From NCBI GenBank assembly GCA_030695785.1, contig JAUYPR010000003.1:1-29527 (forward strand): 29,527 nucleotides of DNA, in the 5' to 3' direction. The DNA comes from a bacterium. Lineage in GTDB: Bacteria > Patescibacteriota > Microgenomatia > JAUYPR01. Below the pieces are notes generated by a model. The model made no database searches and was not told the DNA's origin. It saw only the letters and a program-made list of their open reading frames with translations. The position numbers and the translations under genes are program-made. Every line of letters starts with the position of its first letter. Position 1 is the stretch's first letter. Of this stretch, positions 23,086-29,527 are shown one piece after another.

Positions 23086-23114
23086 TTCGATTATACACCT
23101 CATCTTGATATAAT
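23086..23114 (+). promoter_or_regulatory. Distal promoter (P1) of the Crp/Fnr-type gene
   Basis: TTCGAT (23086-23091), a 17-bp spacer ending in TGA, and TATAAT (23109-23114) form an extended -10 promoter. Its -35 overlaps the opposing GT4 -10. Weaker than P2 in its -35 match. Confidence 0.4.
23090..23095 (-). promoter_or_regulatory. -10 box, leaderless type, for the GT4 gene at 23083
   Basis: Perfect TATAAT on the minus strand, then CGAAGT, then the ATG at 23083. It overlaps the -35 of a plus-strand promoter for the divergent regulator gene, so the two promoters may compete. Confidence 0.6.
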
Positions 23115-23127
23115 ACTTTTTTCAAGA
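23103..23127. promoter_or_regulatory. Inverted repeat in the Crp/Fnr-GT4 divergent region (candidate operator)
   Basis: TCTTGA (23103-23108) and TCAAGA (23122-23127) are perfect 6-bp arms around a 13-bp AT-rich centre. The repeat covers the -10 of promoter P1 and lies upstream of P2, where a regulator encoded next door could act. The spacing is longer than in a textbook CRP or FNR site. Confidence 0.35.
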
Positions 23128-23137
23128 ATCTCTTCAT

Positions 23138-23166
23138 TTGCACTCCAGGAGAAATTCTGATATAAT
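23138..23166 (+). promoter_or_regulatory. Proximal promoter (P2) of the Crp/Fnr-type gene
   Basis: TTGCAC (23138-23143), exactly 17 bp, then an extended -10 TGATATAAT (23158-23166). This is the best complete promoter in the window. The ATG follows 18 nt later, leaving a leader of about 12 nt that contains AGGG 6 nt before the ATG. Confidence 0.6.
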
Positions 23167-23184
23167 TATATTATAGGGTATTTT

Positions 23185-23991
23185 ATGGTTGAAAGGAAAA
23201 AGCTTGTTCCAGATCATTTTTCCGAAAAGAGCATCGTCGACTGTCTGTCAAAAGCGGTCATTTTCTCTGGTGTTTATCAATCGGCGTTGTCTCGCCTCGC
23301 TCAACAAGGTCATCAGCGATTTTACGCACCGAATAATGATCTCTGGATTGAAAACCAGGATATTCCTTTGGTTGGATTTATCCTCTCTGGAGAAGTCCTT
23401 GAGGAAAAGAGAAGAACGAACGGTCGATTCATCATCTTTGACTCACTCAAAGATGGAGATATTTTTGGAGAAGAACGTTTTATTCATCAAAATCTAAAGT
23501 CTCGGCATACACTGCGGGCGTTGACAAAAACAACGACCCTCGCATTCAACGATCCGGTTGACATTCTGGACGCCCTGGGAGAAATGTATCCGGTATTTTT
23601 GAAAAATCTCGCGTTAGAGTTTGTTAGACGAAATGGCCAAAGAGATGTTCTCGCAATGGAGACGTTAATGATGCTCGTTCCAACGCGTTTCGCACTGTAT
23701 CTTCTCAAAGCAGCAAGTAAATGCCCCATCATGATAGAAAAATCGAGCGTTCTTATTCCAAGAGAAACACAGCCTGTGGTTGCGGCCCGTCTCGCGACTA
23801 GTCGCGAGTCAGTGACAAAAGTATCCTTGATCTTTGAGCAGTTCGGTCTCATTCATCGTCAAAAAGGAGCCATCAGCATTGATGATGTGCGGGCTTTACG
23901 CGACATTGCGTTAAAGGGAAGAAACCTTACGTTTTCAGCTTTACAAGCATCCACCGAAGGTCAATTCCAAGGTGCACGAGTACAGAAATAA
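23185..23991 (+). CDS. Crp/Fnr-family transcriptional regulator
   Basis: A 268-residue regulator. Residues of about 30-150 form a cyclic-nucleotide-binding-type beta-roll ('IPLVGFILSGEVLEEKRR', 'FIIFDSLKDGDIFGEERF', 'SRHTLRALTKTTTLAF'), followed by a dimerisation helix and a winged helix-turn-helix ('VVAARLATSRESVTKVSLIF', 'EQFGLIHRQKGAISIDDVRA'). The Arg-Ser pair that binds the cAMP phosphate in E. coli CRP is not clearly conserved, and there is no Fnr-type N-terminal cysteine cluster, so the signal is unknown. It is divergent from a GT4 gene and lies inside the glycan locus, making local control plausible. Its last 65 bp overlap the 3' end of the convergent GT2 gene. Confidence 0.88.
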   Translation: MVERKKLVPDHFSEKSIVDCLSKAVIFSGVYQSALSRLAQQGHQRFYAPNNDLWIENQDIPLVGFILSGEVLEEKRRTNGRFIIFDSLKDGDIFGEERFIHQNLKSRHTLRALTKTTTLAFNDPVDILDALGEMYPVFLKNLALEFVRRNGQRDVLAMETLMMLVPTRFALYLLKAASKCPIMIEKSSVLIPRETQPVVAARLATSRESVTKVSLIFEQFGLIHRQKGAISIDDVRALRDIALKGRNLTFSALQASTEGQFQGARVQK

Positions 23992-24817
23992 CCTTTGGAT
24001 ACTTCCGCTCATAGTGTTTTTCGTAAAACGTATGCATGGTCCGGTAAAACGAATTCAGGGTGCGCAATCGCGTGCGGGGGTCATGTTTTGCCGTGCCGGA
24101 TTGACCCTTCACATGGATGACGGTGGAGATCGGCACATACATCACTTTCCACCCATGTTCCTTGAACCGCTTGCTCCAATCAAGGTCTTCCGCGTACATA
24201 AAGAAACGTTCGTCTAAAAAGCCAACGTCTTTGATGGCAGAGCGCCGGACGAGGTAAAACGCGCCTGACGGTGAGTCAATTTCATGGGTCGTCTGGAGAT
24301 TGATGTACGACATCTGATACTGCCCAAAAGCCTTTGTTTTTGGAAAAAGTTTACTGAGTCCAACCATATACGTGAACGATGCCCAGGGCGTGGGAAAGCC
24401 GCGGTGACAGGCAGGGTCAAGTTTGCCGTTTGGGAATTCTACCTTGCACGTGGCGACCGCAACATCCTTCTTCTCATCCATCCACGGAATCATCTTGCTC
24501 AAAACGTTCTCTCCGACAATCGTGTCGGAGTTTAAAAGAAGCACGTACTCGCTTTTTGTCCTGCGCATGATTGCGTTATTCGCACGGGCAAACCCGGTAT
24601 TTTCCTTTAACGCCGCAACCGTCACCCATGGATGGGCGTGACGCACCACTTCAACCGTTCTATCGCTTGAGGCGTTATCCACGACCCACACCTCAATATC
24701 CTTTCGTCCAATCTCTTGTCCATATGCGTGCATCGCCCGTTTGACTGAATCTAAACACTGCACCACCAAATCTTTGGTGTTGTAGCTCACCATAATAATG
24801 GTCAGTTTATGCATCAT
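23927..24817 (-). CDS. Glycosyltransferase family 2 (rhamnosyltransferase-like)
   Basis: A 296-residue GT-A enzyme. The N-terminus reads 'LTIIMVSYNTKDLVVQCLDS', followed by 'EVWVVDNASSDRTVEVVR', 'NTGFARANNAIMRR', the metal-binding 'LLLNSDTIV', 'SPSGAFYLVRRSAIKDVGFL' and 'FFMYAEDLDWSKRFKEHGWK', which together are typical of dTDP-rhamnose-type GT2 transferases. The donor sugar is not proven. The start overlaps the upstream GT4 stop by 4 bp (ATGATG offers two neighbouring ATGs). The 3' end runs 65 bp into the convergent regulator gene. Confidence 0.93.
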   Translation of the reverse strand: MMHKLTIIMVSYNTKDLVVQCLDSVKRAMHAYGQEIGRKDIEVWVVDNASSDRTVEVVRHAHPWVTVAALKENTGFARANNAIMRRTKSEYVLLLNSDTIVGENVLSKMIPWMDEKKDVAVATCKVEFPNGKLDPACHRGFPTPWASFTYMVGLSKLFPKTKAFGQYQMSYINLQTTHEIDSPSGAFYLVRRSAIKDVGFLDERFFMYAEDLDWSKRFKEHGWKVMYVPISTVIHVKGQSGTAKHDPRTRLRTLNSFYRTMHTFYEKHYERKYPKVISVLVHLGIDLRWMLVKLKT

Positions 24818-25998
24818 ACGTGTCCGACCTGTTCATACAATCCGTCGAGTGTGGCAGCAATGCGGTCCCATGAATACTTTTTCTCAATGAGCAGCCGTGC
24901 ATTTTTGCGGATGCGGCTATACAATTCTTTATCGGTCAAAAGCGCTGCCACCGCCTCACTGATCGTCGATGGATCGCGGCGGACCAGCACCTCTTCTTCA
25001 TCGGCTGCTTCAATACCCTCGATTCCAATGGGTGTTGAAACAACCGGAACACCCGTTGCCATCGCCTCTAAAATCTTATATCGGGTTCCCCCTCGTCCTA
25101 ACATCGGCGCAACAAGCACGCTTGCATCTCTATACGCAGTCCGAATATCCTCAACGTCTCCTCGGACCAGGATAGACGCGCTTGCTAAACGCATGATGTC
25201 GCGCGACGGGTTGCGCCCAACAATGAGCAGTCTTGCTTTCGGGGTCCTTTGTTCAATCTCGGGCCACACGTGTTTGGCTAAGTACAAAACCGCTTCTCTG
25301 TTTTGCAGCCAGTTAAAGTTTCCAACAAATAAAATCGTCCGGGCGGCACGGTTATCATGTACCGGAAACCGAAAAAAGGTAAGGTCGACTCCATTTGGAA
25401 CCAGATCCACATCTCGGTCCGACACAACCTGCCGCATCACCCGCCGGTCTGCTTCCGACATTGCTACCACCCGTTCCGCTTTTTTCCAAAAACGCTCCTC
25501 CCAAAATTTAATTTTCCATACATCAAAATACAAAAGCGGACGAAGAAAAAACGGTGGGTTTTTTTCCACAAAATGCTGATACACCTGAAACTCAATGGTC
25601 TGTTCAACTAAAAGGATGGGGACCGTCGTCTTTGGGATATTCGGCATGACGTAAAACGTTTCTGCATGGATAAGATCGTACTTTCCTTGAGCAAGTTCTT
25701 GTTGAATCGCCCGCTTGAGTCCAAGTGAGTAGTAAATGGCAACGAGAAACGGAAAAAAGGAGAAGGCGGCAAAGAGAATATTCACAAGCGACCACGCGCG
25801 CCGGCGTTTGAACACCACCACCTTTTTACAAAATTGCTGTAAGTGCGCGACCGACTGTCGTTCATTATCGTTCCGGATGAAGCTGAAAAGCGTGATGTCG
25901 TGTTTTTTCGCAAGGTATTTCAAAAGGTGGTACGTCCGGATCTGCCCGCCGGAATACAACGGGTACGGCAGATACGGCGTGATCATAAGAATAGTCAT
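24814..25998 (-). CDS. Glycosyltransferase family 4
   Basis: A 394-residue GT-B transferase of the kind beginning 'ITPYLPYPLYSGGQIRTYHL', with a hydrophobic patch at about 72-92 that may rest on the membrane. The donor-binding half has 'RTILFVGNFNWLQNREAVLY', 'ARLLIVGRNPSRDIMRL', 'VEDIRTAYRDASVLVAPMLG' and 'GTRYKILEAMATGVPVVSTP', in which the Glu of 'KILEAM' is the conserved GT4 glutamate. It overlaps its neighbours on both sides by 4 bp, so it is part of a tightly coupled glycan operon running from the ligase gene to the GT2 gene. Confidence 0.92.
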   Translation of the reverse strand: MTILMITPYLPYPLYSGGQIRTYHLLKYLAKKHDITLFSFIRNDNERQSVAHLQQFCKKVVVFKRRRAWSLVNILFAAFSFFPFLVAIYYSLGLKRAIQQELAQGKYDLIHAETFYVMPNIPKTTVPILLVEQTIEFQVYQHFVEKNPPFFLRPLLYFDVWKIKFWEERFWKKAERVVAMSEADRRVMRQVVSDRDVDLVPNGVDLTFFRFPVHDNRAARTILFVGNFNWLQNREAVLYLAKHVWPEIEQRTPKARLLIVGRNPSRDIMRLASASILVRGDVEDIRTAYRDASVLVAPMLGRGGTRYKILEAMATGVPVVSTPIGIEGIEAADEEEVLVRRDPSTISEAVAALLTDKELYSRIRKNARLLIEKKYSWDRIAATLDGLYEQVGHV

Positions 25999-27413
25999 GG
26001 ATTGAGGTCGAGGATAATATACTTCTCGGTTTGGGTCACGATCGGATATTTCTGCATCAATTGCTTTGTCACATCGTCGAATTGGACGGAGACATAATGT
26101 GTAGCGCCGCGGGCGATGAGGGTATCGATAGGCGAATCCATAATCGGCCAGCCCTTGCGTTTTGTCTGATAAAGAAAAGCAGTATCTCCGAAATACGGAG
26201 CGATCACTTTTGCATCTTTCGGAGTCAACTGATCCACTGCTCTTCCTGCTTCCACAATTTCCCAGTGGTTGATCTGGTAGTTTCCGCGAATCTCATACCA
26301 CCCAAACGCCGCTATCGCCACAAGACAAACTGCGAGGATTGGCATCGTCCACACCTTTGATAAAGATGGCGGTGGCGAAAGCAGAAAGTCCGCACCACGG
26401 CCAAGAAAGATCGCCAGTGTGGGGATAATGAGAATCTGGTAGTAGTCGTGCTGGATATTCCCCATTGCAAAGACCGTCACATAAAGGAGTGTGCCGACAA
26501 GAAGCGCGTATGGAAAAAGATCATCTTTCAACCGTCCGCGAATAAGGCCAAGGATAAAAAGCGGCATGCCCCACCCTGTCATGATCAATTTACCGAACCG
26601 CTCGGCAAATATCCAGCGGAAAAATGCACCGGTAAATCGAATATTCTGACCATTGAGCAACCATTCACTTGCAGGGATTCCCTCTGGGAAGTGGCTAATC
26701 CACCATCGCCACAAAACGAGTGGCAACACCATCGTCAGTCCGGACGTCCAGAGCTCGAGCCGACGGATCATGCTCCACTCATATTTCTTCCACGCAAACC
26801 ACACAAAAGGAAGAAAGAAAAAAATCGTTGTCGGTTTGACTAAAAGAGCAACCGCCCCAAGCACCGTCGAAAGAACTCCAAAAATCCAAAGGGACGACTT
26901 TTTCTTTACTTCCATCCAATAAGCAAACGCGAGATATGCAGCAAGCAGAAACGTGACAGCCGGGACCTCTGGAAAAATGGAGCGTGTGAAGTAGATATTG
27001 TATGGAAGAAATGCATAAAATGCGGCGGAGAGAACAGCAACTCGTTCTGTCATCAACCGTCGAATCAAGAGATAAAGAAGGAACGTGCTCGTGGTCGCAA
27101 AGAGAACTGACACCAGTCGGGCGGACATTTCATTGACACCAGTGATGAGGTACACCAACCCAATCATGGCGTTATAAAGGGGGAACTCGACTAGGCGTAA
27201 TCCTTGCGGGTTCGGCCGCCCTGTTTGTAAAGACGAGAGATCATCGTACGTTGGACGAAAGAGATGAAATCCGTCCTCGACAAAATTGCGTGCAACCGCA
27301 GCTGTGTCGGCTTGGCGCCACGAATGCCAATCAGCAATCGGAATATCAATCTTGTACAAACGGACCACAAACGTGCCGATCAACAGGATCGCAATAATCA
27401 ACCATGATTTCAT
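25995..27413 (-). CDS. GT39/ArnT-like polyprenyl-phosphate-dependent membrane glycosyltransferase
   Basis: A 472-residue multi-pass membrane protein of the GT-C superfamily. After the first helix ('SWLIIAILLIGTFVVRLY') the first exterior loop carries 'IADWHSWRQADTAAVARNF', with the Asp expected to be catalytic in ArnT/PMT-type enzymes. About ten hydrophobic segments follow and a soluble C-terminal part of about 80 residues closes the protein. Such enzymes transfer a sugar from a polyprenyl-phosphate donor to lipid, protein or glycan outside the membrane; the acceptor here is unknown. The ATG at 27413 overlaps the ligase stop by 4 bp. The upstream in-frame stretch to 27470 lies inside the ligase gene. 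Confidence 0.87.
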   Translation of the reverse strand: MKSWLIIAILLIGTFVVRLYKIDIPIADWHSWRQADTAAVARNFVEDGFHLFRPTYDDLSSLQTGRPNPQGLRLVEFPLYNAMIGLVYLITGVNEMSARLVSVLFATTSTFLLYLLIRRLMTERVAVLSAAFYAFLPYNIYFTRSIFPEVPAVTFLLAAYLAFAYWMEVKKKSSLWIFGVLSTVLGAVALLVKPTTIFFFLPFVWFAWKKYEWSMIRRLELWTSGLTMVLPLVLWRWWISHFPEGIPASEWLLNGQNIRFTGAFFRWIFAERFGKLIMTGWGMPLFILGLIRGRLKDDLFPYALLVGTLLYVTVFAMGNIQHDYYQILIIPTLAIFLGRGADFLLSPPPSLSKVWTMPILAVCLVAIAAFGWYEIRGNYQINHWEIVEAGRAVDQLTPKDAKVIAPYFGDTAFLYQTKRKGWPIMDSPIDTLIARGATHYVSVQFDDVTKQLMQKYPIVTQTEKYIILDLNP

Positions 27414-29077
27414 GCAGTCTTCTTTCTTTTGATCCACACGGCAGCAAAGAAAATACCCACCAATGACCAAAACGTGTATGCAACCTTGGACGCTTCAAAA
27501 ACGTCAATATAGATGGCATTGGTCAAGATGCCAACCACGGCTCCAAAAACTCCTGCGGATAAAGCGAGCAGCATTGGATCTTTCTCTTTCCTGCACCCAA
27601 ACGCAGTTTTGAGGACGATAGCTAAAATCGCGCCGAATGTCAGAAATCCCAAAAGGCCGGTTTCCCCAAGTGCGCGCAAATAATCGTTATCGGTTGATTC
27701 TGCTTCGGTGAATTGGTCTTGCGTTTCTTTTGTCAAGGTCGAATACCCGCTTCCTAAAAGAGGATTCCGCAAAAACCCCTGCCATGCTCGCGGCCACAAC
27801 GCATCAAACCGGATACCGGTTGATAAATCGAAGAGCATCGCGGTGTCGGAGTACGTCCGCGGAACATACACAACTGAGCTCGTTCCCGTGGCCGAATCGG
27901 TCGACGCAATCGGCAAAGGAATATCTTCATACACGTCAAATGGCCGCCTCTCTTTGCTCGGTGTTGGAGCGTCGATGAACGGCTCTTCATCTGTAGTTTT
28001 TCCGACCAACCCTCCAAATCCTTGTCGTCCCGGTTGTCCAACACTCGGCGGCTGATCGCTTTTTGACGTGACGGCCGCAATATTGTTCTCAAGAAAATAG
28101 GCATTATCTTTTGGAGGTTGTCCAATTGGCTTCAAAGGATTAAACGCAAGTTGCTGCTTAAGCTTATCAATCCCAAACAATTTTGTGAATCGTTCTGACA
28201 AATCACCAAAACTTAACATTAGTCCGATACTCAAAACAACAATAAAGATACCGCGCACTACACTCCAGCGAAATCCGCGAGAAAAAACGTACACAAACAA
28301 CATTGCAACCGTCCCCGCAAGGTAGGCGAGAAATGACGTGCGCGATGCCGTTAAAATCAACAGCCAAAACGCACCTGCCAACATGAAGCCAGTCGCAATA
28401 CGAAGAAGAAGTTTTTTGATTCCAAAGAAAAACGACCAGGCAACAGTCATCACTATCACCAAATATGCCGCGAGGTCGTAATGTCCGCCAAACGTGGACA
28501 GCACGCGCGCGTGTTCTGTAAGGTAGAGCCACCACCCCTTGGAAAACTCACGATTCATGGTGGAAAACGCAGGCCAGTAGAGGTATTTTTGTCCATAGCC
28601 ATAAACGATCACACCATACACAACAGCCACAGCCAAGATCAAAAAGATGCGCACTTGCCGCATCGTGGTAAGTGAAGAAAAAACAATGAAGAAGAGAGAA
28701 AAATACTCAATCCGACGAAAATAATGCAGGAACAATTTGATAATGTGCGGCTGATTTAAAGGCAAAGTCTGTGTGATAAACATCGCGGATAAGACAGATA
28801 AAAATCCAACAAGAAGATACACAAAGATGGGTTTTGCGATCGTTGTTTTTCCAAACCTCGTTTTCCCCCGCAGCATTTGGATAACCCACACGAAAAATGT
28901 TAAGAGGATAAAGAAATCCTCCAACCGCACCCGCACGATGTAGCCAGGGATCAATTCAAGAAGCGGCCATTTTGGGTACAAAGGGATAAAGACGAGCAAA
29001 AATCCAGCCAAAAACATCAAGAGATGATCATCAAGAAAGCGAAACGCGCGTAAGATAACCGACATAAGCCGAAGCAA
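27410..29077 (-). CDS. O-antigen ligase/polymerase-like membrane protein (Wzy_C family)
   Basis: A 555-residue polytopic membrane protein. It has about five hydrophobic helices, a central helical bundle with 'YLTEHARVLSTFGGHYDLAA' and 'LILTASRTSFLAYL', a long hydrophilic exterior loop (about 310-450), then 'RAWQGFLRNPLLGSGYSTL' and 'DNDYLRALGETGLLGFLTFG', which are Wzy_C-type motifs. It would polymerise glycan units or ligate them to an acceptor outside the membrane. The TTG at 29077 is preferred as start because AGGAGGG lies directly upstream at close spacing; the first ATG (29065) is 16 nt from it. The loop is unusually long and rich in Pro, Ser and Thr. It overlaps the preceding GT2 gene by 47 bp. 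Confidence 0.85.
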   Translation of the reverse strand: MLRLMSVILRAFRFLDDHLLMFLAGFLLVFIPLYPKWPLLELIPGYIVRVRLEDFFILLTFFVWVIQMLRGKTRFGKTTIAKPIFVYLLVGFLSVLSAMFITQTLPLNQPHIIKLFLHYFRRIEYFSLFFIVFSSLTTMRQVRIFLILAVAVVYGVIVYGYGQKYLYWPAFSTMNREFSKGWWLYLTEHARVLSTFGGHYDLAAYLVIVMTVAWSFFFGIKKLLLRIATGFMLAGAFWLLILTASRTSFLAYLAGTVAMLFVYVFSRGFRWSVVRGIFIVVLSIGLMLSFGDLSERFTKLFGIDKLKQQLAFNPLKPIGQPPKDNAYFLENNIAAVTSKSDQPPSVGQPGRQGFGGLVGKTTDEEPFIDAPTPSKERRPFDVYEDIPLPIASTDSATGTSSVVYVPRTYSDTAMLFDLSTGIRFDALWPRAWQGFLRNPLLGSGYSTLTKETQDQFTEAESTDNDYLRALGETGLLGFLTFGAILAIVLKTAFGCRKEKDPMLLALSAGVFGAVVGILTNAIYIDVFEASKVAYTFWSLVGIFFAAVWIKRKKTA

Positions 29078-29527
29078 GATCCCTCCTTCTCTGTATTATA
29101 CCGAACACAGCTATTCGAAGAAGGCTACCGAACACAAGGAGCGCGAGAATAAACCATGCAGCGGCTCTTCCGTAAAACTTTTTATAAAGATATGGTATCA
29201 CTTCGAGCTCGCCGCGAATTGCCCGGTGAGGAGAAAAACCTGAACTGCCTTGCCCCAGATGGCGGATTTGTCCAACAGGTGTGAAGACGGCTCTGAACCC
29301 TTTGCGCCGCGCCCGCCAACACCAATCAACGTCTTCCGCGTAGAGAAAAATCTTTTCATCGAACAGTCCGACACGCTGCACGAGCTCTGACCGAAAGCAA
29401 AGAAACGCGCCTTGAATCCAATCCACATTCCGTTCTTTTTGAAAAAATGACTGGTTGCGTTTGTGGTACGCGGGAAAAAACTGACGCACAACCGGAAGGT
29501 TATCCAAAAACAACATCCAAAAGACCG
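29031..29527 (-). CDS. Glycosyltransferase family 2 (5' end outside window)
   Basis: The last 165 residues of a GT2 enzyme; the frame is open to the window edge, so the N-terminal catalytic half is not visible. The part seen has 'DWIQGAFLCFRSELVQRVGL' and 'FDEKIFLYAEDVDWCWRARR', the acceptor-side signature shared with rhamnosyltransferase-like GT2 proteins. One membrane-like helix follows near the end ('AAAWFILALLVFGSLLRIAV'). Compared with the GT2 at 23927-24817 it has this extra C-terminal hydrophobic segment. Its 3' end overlaps the ligase gene by 47 bp and contains that gene's promoter and ribosome-binding site. Confidence 0.9.
   Translation of the reverse strand, partial: VFWMLFLDNLPVVRQFFPAYHKRNQSFFQKERNVDWIQGAFLCFRSELVQRVGLFDEKIFLYAEDVDWCWRARRKGFRAVFTPVGQIRHLGQGSSGFSPHRAIRGELEVIPYLYKKFYGRAAAWFILALLVFGSLLRIAVFGIIQRRRDLASAYVGYLTRVSLS
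29078..29100 (-). promoter_or_regulatory. Internal promoter and ribosome-binding site of the ligase gene
   Basis: Minus strand: TATAAT (29100-29095), then ACAGAGA, AGGAGGG (29087-29081), ATC and the TTG at 29077. The promoter lies within the preceding GT2 coding region and would give a short leader that keeps the Shine-Dalgarno sequence. This element decides the TTG start. Confidence 0.5.

Noticed and set aside
23972..24217. Plus-strand frame after the regulator gene
   Set aside because: It is antisense to the GT2 coding region and has no signals of its own.
24809..25579. Long plus-strand open frame (256 codons) antisense to a glycosyltransferase
   Set aside because: It lies wholly over the GT4 gene, which has clear family motifs and 4-bp overlaps with its neighbours. 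The antisense product is Ser/Thr/Arg-rich without any family features.
1..29527. Alternative genetic code (TGA as Gly or Trp), as in some Patescibacteria
   Set aside because: Many genes end in TGA within ATGA overlaps and conserved Trp positions use TGG, so the standard bacterial code fits throughout.
1..29527. tRNA or rRNA genes, CRISPR arrays and insertion sequences
   Set aside because: I saw no cloverleaf-like sequences, no regularly spaced identical repeats and no transposase-like reading frames. A covariance-model search would be needed to exclude small RNAs.

Overview
The window looks like a chromosomal segment from a streamlined bacterium, most likely of the Candidate Phyla Radiation (Patescibacteria, Parcubacteria-like). 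The grounds are the cut-down peptidoglycan enzymes (MurE without its N-terminal domain, a GlmU with only the uridylyltransferase domain, a MurF carrying membrane helices in place of its usual N-terminal domain), a DUF4012 protein beside glycosyltransferases, a retropepsin-like protease, very short intergenic gaps and many 1-20 bp gene overlaps. TGA is used as a stop (many ATGA overlaps) and Trp is TGG, so the Gracilibacteria/Absconditabacteria code does not apply. Class-level placement is inference.

Region 1 (1-12082, almost all on the minus strand, read from high to low coordinates) is a division and cell-wall (dcw) cluster: mraZ, rsmH, an ftsL-like gene, ftsI, then murE, a glmU N-domain, murC, murB, murA, an alpha/beta-hydrolase, murF, a small membrane protein and a DegT-family aminotransferase cut by the window edge. 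Two unrecognised plus-strand genes flank or interrupt it (8384-8836 and 12167-12556). A 10-bp-periodic MraZ operator lies in front of mraZ. mraY, murD, ftsW, murG and ftsZ are not in the window.

Region 2 (12599-15653) holds housekeeping and small genes: recO, glycyl-tRNA synthetase, a lipoprotein and a small hypothetical gene.

Region 3 (15655-29527, mostly minus strand) is a surface-glycan locus: a partial GT2, an O-antigen ligase/polymerase-like membrane protein, a GT39/ArnT-like membrane transferase, several GT4/GT2 glycosyltransferases, mannose-1-phosphate guanylyltransferase, a phosphoglycosyl transferase that would start the glycan on its lipid carrier, and a DUF4012 membrane-anchored protein. 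Two plus-strand insertions break it: a Crp/Fnr-type regulator (23185-23991) and a two-gene DUF5678 + retropepsin module (20509-21101). The module ends against a decayed copy of the first ~15 codons and promoter of the neighbouring GT4 gene. A 44-residue CxxC protein and a 147-residue unknown protein sit beside it.

The most striking signal is regulatory. At most transcription-unit starts a perfect TATAAT box lies exactly 6 nt (in one case 7) before the start codon, so transcription should begin at or within a base or two of the start codon. This predicts leaderless mRNAs for leading genes, while several inner operon genes have Shine-Dalgarno sequences or overlap the gene before them.
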